The notes beneath the pieces were generated by a model, which was given only the letters and a program-made list of their open reading frames with translations, was not told where the DNA came from and did no database searches. The position numbers and the translations under genes were made by a program. Of a stretch of 64,000 nt of DNA, positions 35,524 to 47,459 are shown in pieces; the first letter of the stretch is position 1, and every line of letters starts with the position of its first letter. This DNA is from Cotesia glomerata. Lineage: Eukaryota; Arthropoda; Insecta; Hymenoptera; Braconidae. The stretch covers positions 7,217,666-7,281,665 of the forward strand of contig NC_058164.1 of the NCBI RefSeq assembly GCF_020080835.1. The letters are read 5' to 3'.

Positions 35524-38500
35524 ATGTGGGACTCAGGGTTCTGCAACGTAATCATTCCAACAGTGTCAACAATGATTATTTACGTACTGACAGTAAATCT
35601 CGTAAGATATTTGATGAGAGACAACTATTTGTCAATAAGAGATGTCTCGAAGAATCATAACTGGACACCTATTATCAGTAGTAGTAATAAGGTATATTAC
35701 TTGATTAATTTTTTATCAATTAATTAGTAGTTTAAATAAGCATTAATTTTAATATTAAAGTATAAAAAATATTAATTGATTTTTTTCCATCTGGTTACTT
35801 AGGTAGGTTTCTTTAAATATATATATATATATATATATATATACAGGGTGTCCCAAAAGTCACGGACGCCATTGTAGCATCTGATGAAAAAAATAATTCT
35901 GAGACGAAAAGTCCTTAGCCATTTTTCAATTAACCGCATAGATAATTAATTATTAATTAAAAATAACGTCTCTTTATTTGTTAGAGAGAGAGCGCCAGTG
36001 TCCAGTCAAGTATGTGCCAAACAAAGACACAACTAACTGTATGACTAACTAGTTTCTACGTAGTCACACATTCGTTGGAACGCACTTGACTTGACACTAG
36101 TGCTCTCTCTCTAACGCATAAAAGGACGTTATTTTAATTAATAATTAATTATCTATGCGTCTGATTAAAAAATGGCTAAGGACTTTTCGTCTCAGAATTA
36201 TTTTGTTTATCAGATGCTACAATGACGTCCGTTACTTCTGGGACACTATATATATATATATATTAAGGAATTGCTGTGCATTAGTCTCACTAAAACTCAA
36301 AAACGACTGGACCGATTTCAACAATTTTCTTTTTTTCGTTCGCTATAAGGTAAAAGCCCCAATATATGATCATGTACCAGTATATGATCACTCCATGTAT
36401 TTGTATACCTATATTTGTGAATATAGATATACAAATACATGGAGTGATCATATACTGGTACGTGATCATATATTGAAGGCTGATCAAAAAGTATTGAGAC
36501 AAAGGAAAAAGTATTGAAAATAATTGGTTTTCTAGTTAATATTTTTTTCTTTATCTCCTTTTACTTTTTTTGAATACTTTTTTTTATTCAGGGTAGTTCA
36601 GGGATGTTTTTGAAATAATAACATTTTTGGAAAATTCGAAAGTTCAGCTAAGGAAATCAACAGATCTAAAATTGTTAATCGTCTATCTTCTGTATATACA
36701 GACAAAACAAAATTTTATAAATTCAGTGTTCATTTTTTGGGATCTTGATTTTCAGGCGATAATGAGAAGCGAGTTTCATTTAATAACTTGACAAAATTCT
36801 AACCGCACTTCATACAGCCAGTATTTATTCTTTATAGAAGTAGATTATAATTTAAAGATTGATAATCGCTGATCATAAGGTGTAATAAAATATATTGTAG
36901 GTGATACGAAGTTCACCGGGTCAGCTAGTATGTATATAAAAATATACTTGATTAAATTAACAAGTCATGAAAGGTATTCCATGTATTTTATCGGAAATTC
37001 TTAAATGATGTTAAGCAGAGGGAGAAAATTATTCCAAGAAAATTGCTCATTAAAAATTAAGTATTCTCCATTGCTCTTATTATTATTTAATGAATAATTT
37101 TAATAACCAATCAACAACCTATCGATATCTGAATAATTAACGAGAATGAGTTTCACATTGCTGAAAAATGGTCATAAATTACTAAATTGATAAAATATTT
37201 TAATAACAAGTTTCGATTGGAATTTATTAATATTTAATGATTAAAATTTATTGTAAATTTTTTTTTTCAATAGTATTGATTTAATCTCAAGAATTATTTT
37301 TAAAACAGTTTTTATATTAATTAAAAAGTAGGACACTCAGTTGAATTTTTAATGTTAAGTCTTATAAATTTGTTGTGTTAAAGGTCGAACTATTAAATAC
37401 TTTAATATTAATTAATATTGTCTATTTAATAAATATATTATATAATAAACTAGCTGTTACTCACCCGCTCTGCTGAGCGCTTTATAGAATTGCATTTTTA
37501 TATCTAGACTTGAAATTTAATTAGAGTATTGTTTTGATATTTACACAGATTCCCAATTCTATCGAATTGGCATGCACCTTTTATCCATGTAATTATTCTA
37601 GCTAATATTAATTGTAACTTTCAATGTGCAATCATTATAACATTCCCGTGTCTTTCTTACAAAAATCAATAATAATTGATATGAAAAAAAAAAATTTGTA
37701 ATGAGCATTGAAAGTTTCAGTTAAAGAAATTGCAGGTCTCATAAGTGAAGAAATCTGCCTAGTATATAAACAAAACCAATAGAATTAAAAAATTAATTTT
37801 AAACAAATGAAAATCGAATAGAATAAATTTAGTTACAATAAAAATTCATTATTTCTAAGTCAAAAAAATGTAGATTCCGGATAAGTAATCACCACCATAT
37901 CATATACTAAAACCTTTTCCGAAACACGCTGCATCTTATGGTATGAGTATTATTCCGATCGGTTCAGCAGTTTTCGCAGTATAACCGGACGAAGAAAACC
38001 GGCTCTCCATTTATTAGTATAGATTAATAAATGAAAAAATTTATATTTTCAGGCATATTACTGCAGTATCTGCGAGTCTCTATTACTTAACACAAAAAGC
38101 GTTCTTTGTGATTCATGTGGTGTGTGCGCTGATACAGGATGTATAAAAGCTGCAGACAAACAATTGGTCTGCAAAGCAATAACTCAATCTACCGAGATTA
38201 TGAAGCATCACTGGATTCATGGTACCAGTCTATTTTTATTTGTAAGCCTATAAACAACAGAAAAACTCTGTTAAAAAAAAAATCAAATTTCCATAGTTTC
38301 CTTTTCAGTAATTACAAACGCAATAAATTTATTTTTATTTTTTTTTTTTTTTTTTTTTGTGACAATAGGAAATTTGCCTACTGTTGCGATGTGCGAAGTA
38401 TGTGATGAAGAGTGTGACATAGAGCCGGGGCTGGTTGATTGGTTCTGCTGCTGGTGTCAAAAGTGTGTTCATGAAGCTTGCAAGTTGAAGATCAACGAGG

Positions 38501-41500
38501 TAAAGCGTTTCTTGTCTGTTGAAATAAGTTTCAGGTTTGGGAAAAAAAACCTTAACTGGCAAGAATTTTTATATATTGTATAACTTGAAATATGAATTTT
38601 AATGGAGATTAATTTATCATTCTATTACAACAGATATGTGACTTTGGGAAGTTTAAATTAATGATAATACCGCCGGGAAGTTTGGAAGTTGTAAACAGGC
38701 GACGTACAGTACGTCGACGTCTGCAGTTACGATCGATTATACCACCTGTATGGAGTGATTGGAAACCACTGATAGTCGTTGGTATATATTTCCGTTACCT
38801 TTGTAATTATTAAAACAACTACGCATTAAATTTAATTGTCTGGTGGTACAGGCCGTAAATTCATTAATAGCATTGACATTGCCGACTGCATTAATTAATT
38901 AATCAATTATCATTATTTATTAATATTATAACGTCGTAATCTATTATAAGCATATTTATATATTGGTCATTCTATCGATTACAGCGAACAAAAAGTCTGG
39001 TAACAATGATGGAGCAATGGTTCTGTCAATGTTTCGGCGATTATTAAATCCATCACAGGTCGTAGACCTCTCGGAACGTGACCCGGTGGCAGCATTGGAG
39101 TGGTGTCGTTTGTTAGGTGACAAATCGTGCAATGTTCTGGTCGCTGGAGGCGATGGAACTGTCGCATGGCTATTAAATTCTATTCATAAACTCCGTTTAA
39201 AGGTACTACTGAGGGTAGAATAGTACATAGTCGTTCTCTAAGATTATACAAACAATATTCAATATTCTCAGTTATTATTTATAGATTTTGGGAGTATTTA
39301 GTACTATAGATTCAATATTTTGACCAGAAATTTATTTAATTATTACAGCAGGTGCCCGCCGTTGCAATTTTACCTCTAGGTACTGGGAATGATTTATCTC
39401 GTGTACTGGGCTGGGGCAGCGAATATGACTCAAGTGTTGAAGCTACGAAAATTTTACAAAGTATTCAAGATGCACGCCCGGTTAAACTTGATAGGTATAC
39501 ATTATCTGTATTTACAATGTTTTTATTTTCTAAAGACTGGCTTTTACAATACCTTGTATATAACTGTTCAGTCAAATTTACCTTTAATGACAAATTTAGA
39601 TAAGAACTTAAAAATTGTTTATGCCTGGTAGGGAATACAGGCTAACGATAATATGAATAATTAGAGAAAAAATCGCGTATGAGGCTGGATCGCCAACAGT
39701 TATATACACAGTGTCTCGGATAGCTTAACAGGTAGAGCCTTTGGCGCGAATCCAAAAGATCCAGGTTCGAGTCCTGGTCTGGGCCGTCCGAATTATTTTT
39801 TCAGTCAAATTTAGATAAGAATTTAAAAATTGTTTATGCCTGGTATGGAATACAGGCTAACGATAATATGAATAATTAGAGAAAAAATCGTGTATGAGGC
39901 TGGATCGCCAACAGTTATATACAAGGTATTATCTATATTATTAACCCGTCAGAACTCACGTGAATTTTAGTTTCTCACTTGCACTACAGCGCCGCTCTAT
40001 AAGTCGGATGTTGTTGCGTGAGCAAAAATGCTCATAACGTGAGTGCTGACGGGTTAAGAGAATAAGAAAAATTTTGTGTCCGGGATAGTCATACGATAAA
40101 ATCGGTTTTTAAAAATTAAATTTAGTGCCATTGCAAATGTCTTGATTTTAATTTGTGCCTTTTCAAGATTTCATATCATTCTCACTGATAGTGAATTTAT
40201 GATGATGCGTATTTGGACTGCATTCGAAAATTCTCTATCTCTAGATACATAATTAAAAAATGACCTTGTATTTTGAGAACTATTGACTATATAAGCTCAC
40301 TAACTATTGACTATATATGATATAAGCTCATCTCGATCTTACACTCATCGAGACCTTTCATTTGAGTACCCACATCAATTTTTCATATATTTTATATATT
40401 TATATATTTCACAAATATCATGTATATAAAATATATAAAAAATGCCATGTGGGTACTTAAAATGAGTCTCGATGAGTAACATCGAAATGAGTTTATACCT
40501 TAAAAATGTCAATAATTAAGAAATAACATTGTATCTTGTCAACTAATGATATTTTTAAAGATATAAGCTCATCTCGATCTTACACTCATCGAGACCTTTC
40601 ATTTGAGTACCCACATCAATTTTTCATATATTTTATATATTTATATATTTCACAAATATCATGTATATAAAATATATAAAAAATGCCATGTGAGTACTTA
40701 AATGAAAGGTCTCGATGAGTGTAACATCAAAATGAGTTTATAACTTAAAAAATGTCAATAATTAAGAAATAACATTGTATCTTGTTAACTAATGATATTT
40801 TTAAAGATATACTCTCATCTCGATCTTACAATAGTTTTTTTTTCTTTAAAGATACTTACTGCATTGTATTGACTTCTATTCACTTCTAGAAATAATTTCC
40901 ATAAAATAACAAAACCATTCAATGCTAATTATAAATTCATTAAACCGTTTCTTTGTTGAAATTTAATTAGAAATTTATACCTCAAGTAGAAATTACTGAA
41001 GCTTCCTATGGAATGTCAATTACACAGTAATGAGTCACCTCATCAATTTATATTCATGACACTAAATATAATTTTATTTTAAAACTTTTTTGATGAAAAA
41101 TTAAAAAATTAATTTTTAAAAATTATAGATGGACAGTTACATTGCAGTATGATGGACGGAGTCTCGGTTTCAGAGGCTCGCAACAACGTAAATTTATGTA
41201 CAATTACATGAGTGTGGGAGTTGATGCACAAGTCGCTTTGAATTTTCATCGAGCCAGAGAAAGTAGATTTTATTTATTTAGCCATAGAATTTTCAACAAG
41301 GTAAATATTTTTAATATTAATTACACAAGCTGAATTTTATTTCATGTACTGCTATTTTACCGAATGTATTTATTTGCACAGTGTAGGGACATATACGGCT
41401 ACTGCGATTACTGGAATGATATACTAGTGGTTTGTAGATAATCGTAAAACAGTACTATTATTTTTGGATTTTACTTTAAAATTTATTACAAGATCGTACC

Positions 41501-42112
41501 ATCTGATACAAATACATCTAATTGCTCTGTTGTATGATGATTTACAAACCGCGGTTTATCATTTGTACTAAATAGAAAGTCTATCGTAAAATTACTCATG
41601 TTGTACTACGAGGTCAATAAGTTTAAACTACTGTATAGAGCTATGTTTATATTTTTTGTTTTTAGTTGTTGTACTTGTGTTTTGGAACGCAGCAAGTTGT
41701 AGAAAGAGAATGTAAAGACTTGGATAAACGTATTGAAGTATATTTAGATGGTAAACAAGTTGATTTACCATCGACAGAAAGTATTGTTGTACTTAATATT
41801 CCATATTGGGGCGCCGGAGTTAAACTTTGGGAATTAGGACTCCAGGGTAAAATTTATTTATTAATTTTTTACTGATATTTCAGAATGACTTTTTTTTAAG
41901 TAAAAAAAAATTTTTTTATTATATTTTCAAAGTGTTGGAAAAAAACATGCAGTGTATTTTTTAATTTTTATATCATGTATGAATTTAAATACATAAAATT
42001 TGGTAGTTATTTACAAGTGGGATCAAGTTATGCTAGCCCATGTTAATTTTTTTTTTTTTTTGATAAAATTGATCAACTTTTTTTCTTAAATTGTTCGTTT
42101 TTTTATGTATTT

Positions 42113-42160
<48 letters not shown>

Positions 42161-43240
42161 AAAACATCATAAAAAAATTTTATCCTAAAACATGAGAACC
42201 AAAATTTTTTCCAACTTTTGAGGGCAAAAAAACTCGAAATTTTTATTTTTTCAAAAAAAAAAAAATTTTTGAAAATGTTAATTTTTCACCTAGTTATGGC
42301 CTAAAATTTAGAATTTGGTTTATTAATGACAAAGCTCAAGCCAAATGGCAATTTCAATACATAATAAATAAAATTAAGAAGAGCAGGTAAAAAAAATCAT
42401 GAGTACATAGAACAATAAACATTTGATTAACAATAGTAAAAGATACCAATTCATCAGAAAATGATTAGTTTGAAGCTAATAGTACAATTTGTTTCAATGA
42501 CTTTAATCACCATCTCAGATTCATAAATCTGAGAATTTAATTTTTTATTTATCAAGATTCAATAGATAATTATACACTTGATTTTTAAAAACTTGTAAGC
42601 TAGAAGAAGTAAAAATTTCAGCAGGTAATTCTTCCTAAAGTCTTATTACAGTCACTAGAAAGGATTTCTCTAGGTAGGTAGAAGTAAAGTGGGGTAGTTT
42701 GAAAGAGGTATGTTTTTTTGGGATTGACCCCACCCGTAAATAATTACCTAAAAATTTTAATAAAAAAAAGTCAACAATTACAATAATAATAAAATTACTA
42801 TTTTACAAATGAGAATGGTTTTCATTAAATTATTAAATTTGTTAGGTAATGAAGGCGTTGGTATGCAAAGTATTAATGATGGTAAACTTGAGGTATGCGC
42901 ACTTTATTCATCATTCCATATTGCTCAGTTACAAGTTGGTATGTCACAACCACATAGATTGGGTCAGGCTAAAACAGTCACGGTAGTAATACTAATAATA
43001 ATATGTATATATACATATATAGGTTTATAAATATTAATATAATATGAATATCATGAATTATTGATGGATTATAACAATGTTTAACAGTTGATTGATTCGA
43101 TAAATTATTAATACTTGTAGATTAAATTATTGGATTCTTGTGCGGTACAAATCGACGGCGAACCGTGGTCTCAGAATCCGTGTGAGTTCAGCATAACACA
43201 CTGCAACCAAGCTTCAATGCTCATGTCAACTTATCGGTAA
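35524..43240 (+). CDS. Dgkepsilon: Diacylglycerol kinase epsilon
   Basis: Exons 35524-35691, 38053-38221, 38369-38499, 38634-38781, 38985-39202, 39349-39494, 41129-41300, 41666-41846, 42846-42982 and 43121-43240 give 529 residues. The enzyme phosphorylates diacylglycerol to phosphatidic acid. A hydrophobic N-terminal segment (NVIIPTVSTMIIYVLTVNLV) would anchor it in membranes. Two C1 zinc domains follow (CSICESLLLN; CEVCDEECD, then WFCCWCQKCVHEAC). The catalytic domain has VLVAGGDGTVAWLLNSIH and VAILPLGTGNDLSRVLGWG. The accessory domain has NYMSVGVDAQVALNFHRAR, ECKDLDKRIEVYLDG, IVVLNIPYWGAGVKLW and IDGEPWSQ. Epsilon is indicated by this compact plan without PH, EF-hand or ankyrin parts. Exon 10 ends either at the in-frame TAA (43238-43240) or by splicing at 43236 to an exon at 44551-44569 (adding QQNDN, 534 residues). 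Introns contain many transposons. Confidence 0.93.
35844..36246. mobile_element. 403-bp MITE with CAGGGTGTCCCAAAAGT ends, DGKE intron 1
   Basis: The left end CAGGGTGTCCCAAAAGTCAC is mirrored at the right (GACGTCCGTTACTTCTGGGA). Almost the whole element is an inverted repeat, including the GAGAGAGAGCGCCAGTG arm. It is inserted in a TA repeat, so the TA target duplication cannot be delimited. Confidence 0.85.
36247..36928 (+). mobile_element. Helitron-like element, 3' end resolved
   Basis: It ends in CTAG at 36925-36928 followed by T, after a small stem (GGTGATACGAAGTTCACC), as Helitron 3' ends do. The 5' part carries a CTGGACCGATTTCAAC-type sequence. The 5' terminus is unresolved because a MITE and a TA repeat occupy that side. 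A hairpin element lies inside at 36348-36480. Non-coding. Confidence 0.6.
36348..36480. mobile_element. Small hairpin element, copy A
   Basis: AGGTAAAAGCCCCAATATAT begins arms of about 50 bp that are near-perfect inverted repeats around GAATATAGATATAC. The right terminal repeat is degraded. A complete copy lies at 52623-52762. Confidence 0.75.
37450..38023 (-). mobile_element. Non-autonomous Helitron, 574 bp, DGKE intron 1
   Basis: On the minus strand it starts TCTATACTAATAAATGGAGA at 38023 and ends with a stem-forming GCGCTCAGCAGAGCGGG, then CTAG at 37450. It is flanked by A (5') and T (3'), the Helitron A/T insertion rule. No protein is encoded. A truncated, highly similar copy lies at 54869-55346. 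Confidence 0.88.
39596..39925. repeat. Pair of about 110-bp direct repeats around a tRNA-like gene
   Basis: 39599-39708 and 39811-39922 are nearly identical (about three differences), beginning AGATAAGAA and ending CAACAGTTATATACA. Between them lies a stretch of about 100 bp with the tRNA-like sequence. It is located in DGKE intron 6. Confidence 0.9.
39714..39785 (+). tRNA. tRNA-like sequence (possible tRNA pseudogene or retroposed tRNA)
   Basis: A-box TAGCTTAACAGG (39721-39732) and B-box GGTTCGAGTCC (39764-39774) are canonical. The T stem CCAGG/CCTGG, anticodon stem TTTGG/CCAAA and D stem GCTT/GAGC all pair. The acceptor stem TCTCGGA/TCTGGGC pairs imperfectly. The anticodon loop CGCGAAT lacks the usual T at position 33, and its anticodon would read CGA. 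A six-T terminator follows at 39796-39801. Pol III transcription looks possible, but decoding function is doubtful. Confidence 0.5.
39945..40053. mobile_element. 109-bp TTAA-flanked MITE
   Basis: Terminal inverted repeats CCCGTCAGAACTCACGT (left) and its complement with one mismatch (right), with TTAA at 39941-39944 and 40054-40057, the target rule of piggyBac-type elements. Non-coding, in DGKE intron 6. Confidence 0.8.
40080..40830 (+). repeat. Interspersed repeat with 245-bp internal tandem units, copy 1
   Basis: Shares a leader (TCATTCTCACTGATAGT, CTGCATTCGAAAA, CTCTATCTCTAGATACATAA) with 47110-47790. After the leader come two tandem units of about 245 bp (starting near 40314 and 40559). 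Each contains an inverted repeat, CATCGAGACCTTTCATTTGA and its complement, separated by TATA-rich sequence. Confidence 0.85.
42119..42160. repeat. Poly(A) and (AT)n microsatellite
   Basis: About 17 A followed by about 14 AT units in DGKE intron 8. Confidence 0.9.
42308..42690 (-). mobile_element. 5'-truncated LINE, C-terminal reverse-transcriptase tail
   Basis: On the minus strand a frame reads ELPAEIFTSSSLQVFKNQVY then NYLLNLDK and a stop at 42545-42547, the typical end of jockey/CR1-type reverse transcriptases (LPAEI...LFKN). It is followed by a 3' UTR ending in the CATTTGGCTTGAGCTTTGTC and TTAATAAA motif also seen at 9485-9545. Only the last part survives. Confidence 0.65.
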
Positions 43241-44550
43241 TTTACTTACTCGTAATCTTACTATAAGGTAAAGCATTACTAATTATTTATCAACTATTCC
43301 ATATTTTTTAAGTATTTAAAACAAGAGTTAACAGAAAGAGAAATTTATCTAGTCGTATTAATATTTACATGGATAATGCGATAAATAAATATTATTTTAA
43401 GCTAAACTGAAATTATTATAATTATATAAAATATATATACGTATATTCAACGTTTATTTATCGTTATATCCCACAAAAAGTATCTCAAATATTATGATCT
43501 GTCAGATTTGTATACTCATTCCTATTTTTTACTAAAAAAAGTGTATGTATTAAAAAATAAAAACAAAAAATAAACAGAAAAAAAAAGAATGAAGGATGTT
43601 GTTTTCTGATAGTAAATTAAAAATTTTAATATTCAGTTTATCATACACAGTTCCACCATCAGACAAAACATATCAAACAGGAATATTTTTTCATTTTTTA
43701 ATAAATTAAAAAAAAAAAAAAGGTCGTAAACAGTAATAAAATAAAAAATAGATTGTAATGACGGAATGTCAAGCACGAATGCTGATTGCACTATTAACAA
43801 TTTGGCTCATGCATGAAGTCACGAAAGTTATGAAAAAGCTCAAATAATTATATTACTCAAAAAAAAAAAAAATTAAAACAATGTACTCTAGAGAGAACAG
43901 TCGAGCGGAGAATGAAAGAGTGGAGATAAATTTATAACAAATAATAAAACAAAAAATGTTGAATAAAAAATAAATCAAACGGTGATTAAATCTCGAGGGA
44001 GTGAGAGACAGAATGATGAAGATTTGTTTGATGATGTTTGACAACTTTTACCTTGCACAACGAATGATTTATTTGTCTCATATAATTTAACTCTCAAGCA
44101 CAAATCGGCGTATACATCTCTATACACAGATATGTCCTGAGGATATCCTTTGACGCGTTAATACATATGATGTGTCACATGGGAATGTCTTGTTGTTTGC
44201 TCTTGCTCCATTTGCCCAATCGATTAATAGCAGTGCTAGTGGTAGTGCTGGTGGTGTCCTACTGGTAGTGCTGGTATAGCGGTTAGCGACTTCCACCCCA
44301 AAAATCACCCACACACTGCTCACCTATCTCTACACGGTATAGCACTGGCTGTTGGCTCTAGTCTGGTCTGATGGTCTCCGCGACCCTCACGTTTACTGTC
44401 GTGTACACCAGCGATTATTAATCGACGGATTATCAATGCAAGGCATCTCTCTTCATTGATTGACCGTTAGCATACGCCGTTAAATTGTTTTTCTTCTTTT
44501 TATTTTTTTATACACATATATTTATAAAGATTTTTAAATTTACTTTCCAG

Positions 44551-44569
44551 CCAACAGAATGACAATTAA
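44551..44569 (+). other. Possible terminal exon of DGKE (QQNDN-stop)
   Basis: A good acceptor (TTTACTTTCCAG) at 44550 would join exon 10 (ending at 43236) in phase, completing Arg and adding QQNDN and TAA at 44567-44569. This would place the DGKE stop 53 bases from the Nox5 stop. The alternative is the in-frame TAA at 43238-43240. Confidence 0.4.
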
Positions 44570-44621
44570 TCACCATTTAGACACATTGATGAATCGAGAT
44601 AGTATGGGAACTTTTATAAAA

Positions 44622-47417
44622 CTAAAAAGTCTCCTTCCGAAAATTGAAATCGAACATGTCACATTTGAAGCGCAAAATTCGTCCCAACTCCGGCGGACCA
44701 CAGTAAAATACGGTAACCTTTCCTTTTTTCTGGTCTTGAAGCTGTTTGAAGACTTTGTCCCAATTCGGCCTTCCGGCGTTTGTACGTGTCTTTAGTCCTG
44801 TTATTAAATCTCTCTTTTCCTACAAAAGACAAATATTCAATATTTACACACTGAAACTAAGAGATAACATGAAACTAAACAAGTTTGTACTACTCAACGA
44901 GACCAATTTCATCTTCTAAATTCTTTATAAATATATTACAAATATTTAATATTGTTTTTACATTTTTAGTAAATTCCTGACTGATAGAATAAATAAACCA
45001 AAAAATTTTTTAATTTTCAATTTTTATTTTATTATTTAAATGATTTGATTTATTAGTATTCTATTGAATTAATAATTTAAAATATTTCAATCACGCATAG
45101 AAAAAAAAAGTTTGGAGAATCCAAAAGTGCACGCCTCATAACGCTCAATCATTTTTTAAGAAAAAAATTAATTGTGTAATTGATTAAAAAAAAAAAATTA
45201 TAATTAAGTAATTTCTTACAGAGTATTTTTTATTTTTTTTTTTTAAATATCGGCGCCCTTTTTTCTTGTCATATACGCACGCAGTCTAAAAAAATCTAGC
45301 TTGATCAAGTGGCGCCATAGTTTTCACGTGACAAATAAGAAAAGTTCGTTTGGCTTTGTACGTTTGTATCCGTGAATTTTAATAAAAATTCAATTAAAAA
45401 AAAATACATAAGCTAGGCCACTGATATGAAATACGGACCCAGTTCATCGAATTCTTAAACTAATAAAAAAGGTCCGGTCTTGAAATATCAATTTGTTCGG
45501 GAGTAATCGTTGGTACATCCAAAATGGGGTGACATCCGGACGTCCACGTAAAATTTTTTTCAAAACGTTTTTTTTTTTTCAAAATAGCAACATGAAATGA
45601 TTTTAGAAAGTAAAAGATGGTTTAATTTAAGTGTTTTTCGGTGTACATCTACTTATATTATTGAATAAGTGTAATATGGTTGCGATAGAGGCATTTAAAG
45701 ATCACAAAATTGCTTGATCTTGACGAGTCGAGTATAAAGCACAACTTCACACGCTTCGCGCTATGAGGCGTGCAAAACGCAATAATAAATTATTTTTTAT
45801 TCAATTAATTAATTGAATCAAATAATATTATTCGTTAAAAATGCATCAATTGAATCGCTTCAATTATTCACTTAGAAATAAATTTCAAATTATATTAATA
45901 TTTCTAAAAAATATAAATTACACTTTATACCTCAACAATTTGATCACAAACGTTTAAATTAAATTTTATTGATCAAAAATTATTCATTCATATTCCATTT
46001 ATCAAGTTCTTTAAAAATTCATTTTGACAAAATTAAAAAATACATTGTTTTTATAAAAGTATATATAAAATTTTTACTGTAGAGAAAAATAATATTTTTT
46101 TGATATCAAAAAAAAATTCTCATTATATATTCAAGTATTATGAATTCTGAACATTATGAGTATTAAAGATAAGATTTCTTTTTGGCAAATAACTTCTTTG
46201 AGTAGCGTAAGGCGCTTTAGTATTGAAAAAACGTCTGTGGAGTAAAAATTCGGTAGAGAGTATAGAATATTTTTTCTAATAAAACATACAGAAAGTAGTA
46301 AGTATAAGAGATTTTTTACCTTTTCATGAAGCAAATCCATTGCGAGCTGAAGTCCGACGGCTTTCATATCATTTTTTTGCAGCGCGCTGGTAATATACAT
46401 ATGCATTTCAAGAAATCGTTCAAGAGAAGAACCGAGTTCAGCTTGTTCTATTTCCAACTGAGACAGTAAATTGACAAACCATTCGAACGAACGTTGATCG
46501 CGATTTATCCAGAAGAAATCAACTTTTCTCAGCTTCATCACGGTGACAGGGATCTCACTTGCCCAAGAAAATTTACACTGCGGACAGGTGTGTCGCACTT
46601 TCCAATATCTATGCATTATCGACTGCAAGATTGACGCGAAAGGCGTAACTCCAATTCCCGTGGCGATTAACACGGCATGTTGCGCTTGAAAGATATGACT
46701 CGATGGCGCTCCATAAGGACCATCTAGAAAAATCTATCCATTTTGGATTTTTATATTATTTTTGACTATTCAACTTGAATTATGCTAAGTGTCATATTAT
46801 AATAAAAGCATAAAAAATTTTATTCACTACGTTAAAGAATGATTTTGAAATTAAGAGACGTCTGGCATTTTTTAGTAGATAAATTATTATAACAGATTTT
46901 TTTGTTTTAAATTACACATATTAAAATTTTTATTTAAATAAAATCATTTTTTTTTCATATTTTATTAACATAAACTTCAAAAAGTTTTTATCCAAATTAT
47001 TTTGAATTTATGAAATATTTTTTCATCATTTTCATTAATTTACTAAAAATTTACCAAATCAAAATTATATACTATTATTTTTAATCTATATTATAAAGAG
47101 AATACGAAAAATGTTGTGGCCAGTATATTTATATGATAAAATGGGTTTTTATGATTAAATTTGGTATCATTAGAAAGATTTTGACCTGTAATTGTGCCTT
47201 TTCAAGGTTTTATATCATTCTCACTGATAGTCAATTTATGATGATAAGTATTTAGACTGCATTCGAAAATGCTCTATCTCTAGATACATAATTAAGAAAT
47301 GGCCTTGTATCTTGTAAACTATTGACATTTTTAAAGATATAAGCTCATCCCGATGTTACACTCATCGAGACTTTTCATTTCAATACCCACATCAATTTTT
47401 TATATATTTCACAAATA

Positions 47418-47459
<42 letters not shown>

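Noticed and set aside
39714..39785. A fully functional nuclear tRNA
   Set aside because: The acceptor stem has a mismatch and wobbles, and position 33 is not T. I kept it only as tRNA-like.
44559..44795. 78-codon plus-strand frame after DGKE
   Set aside because: It is the antisense shadow of the last Nox5 exon, whose minus-strand frame matches the family's C-terminus.
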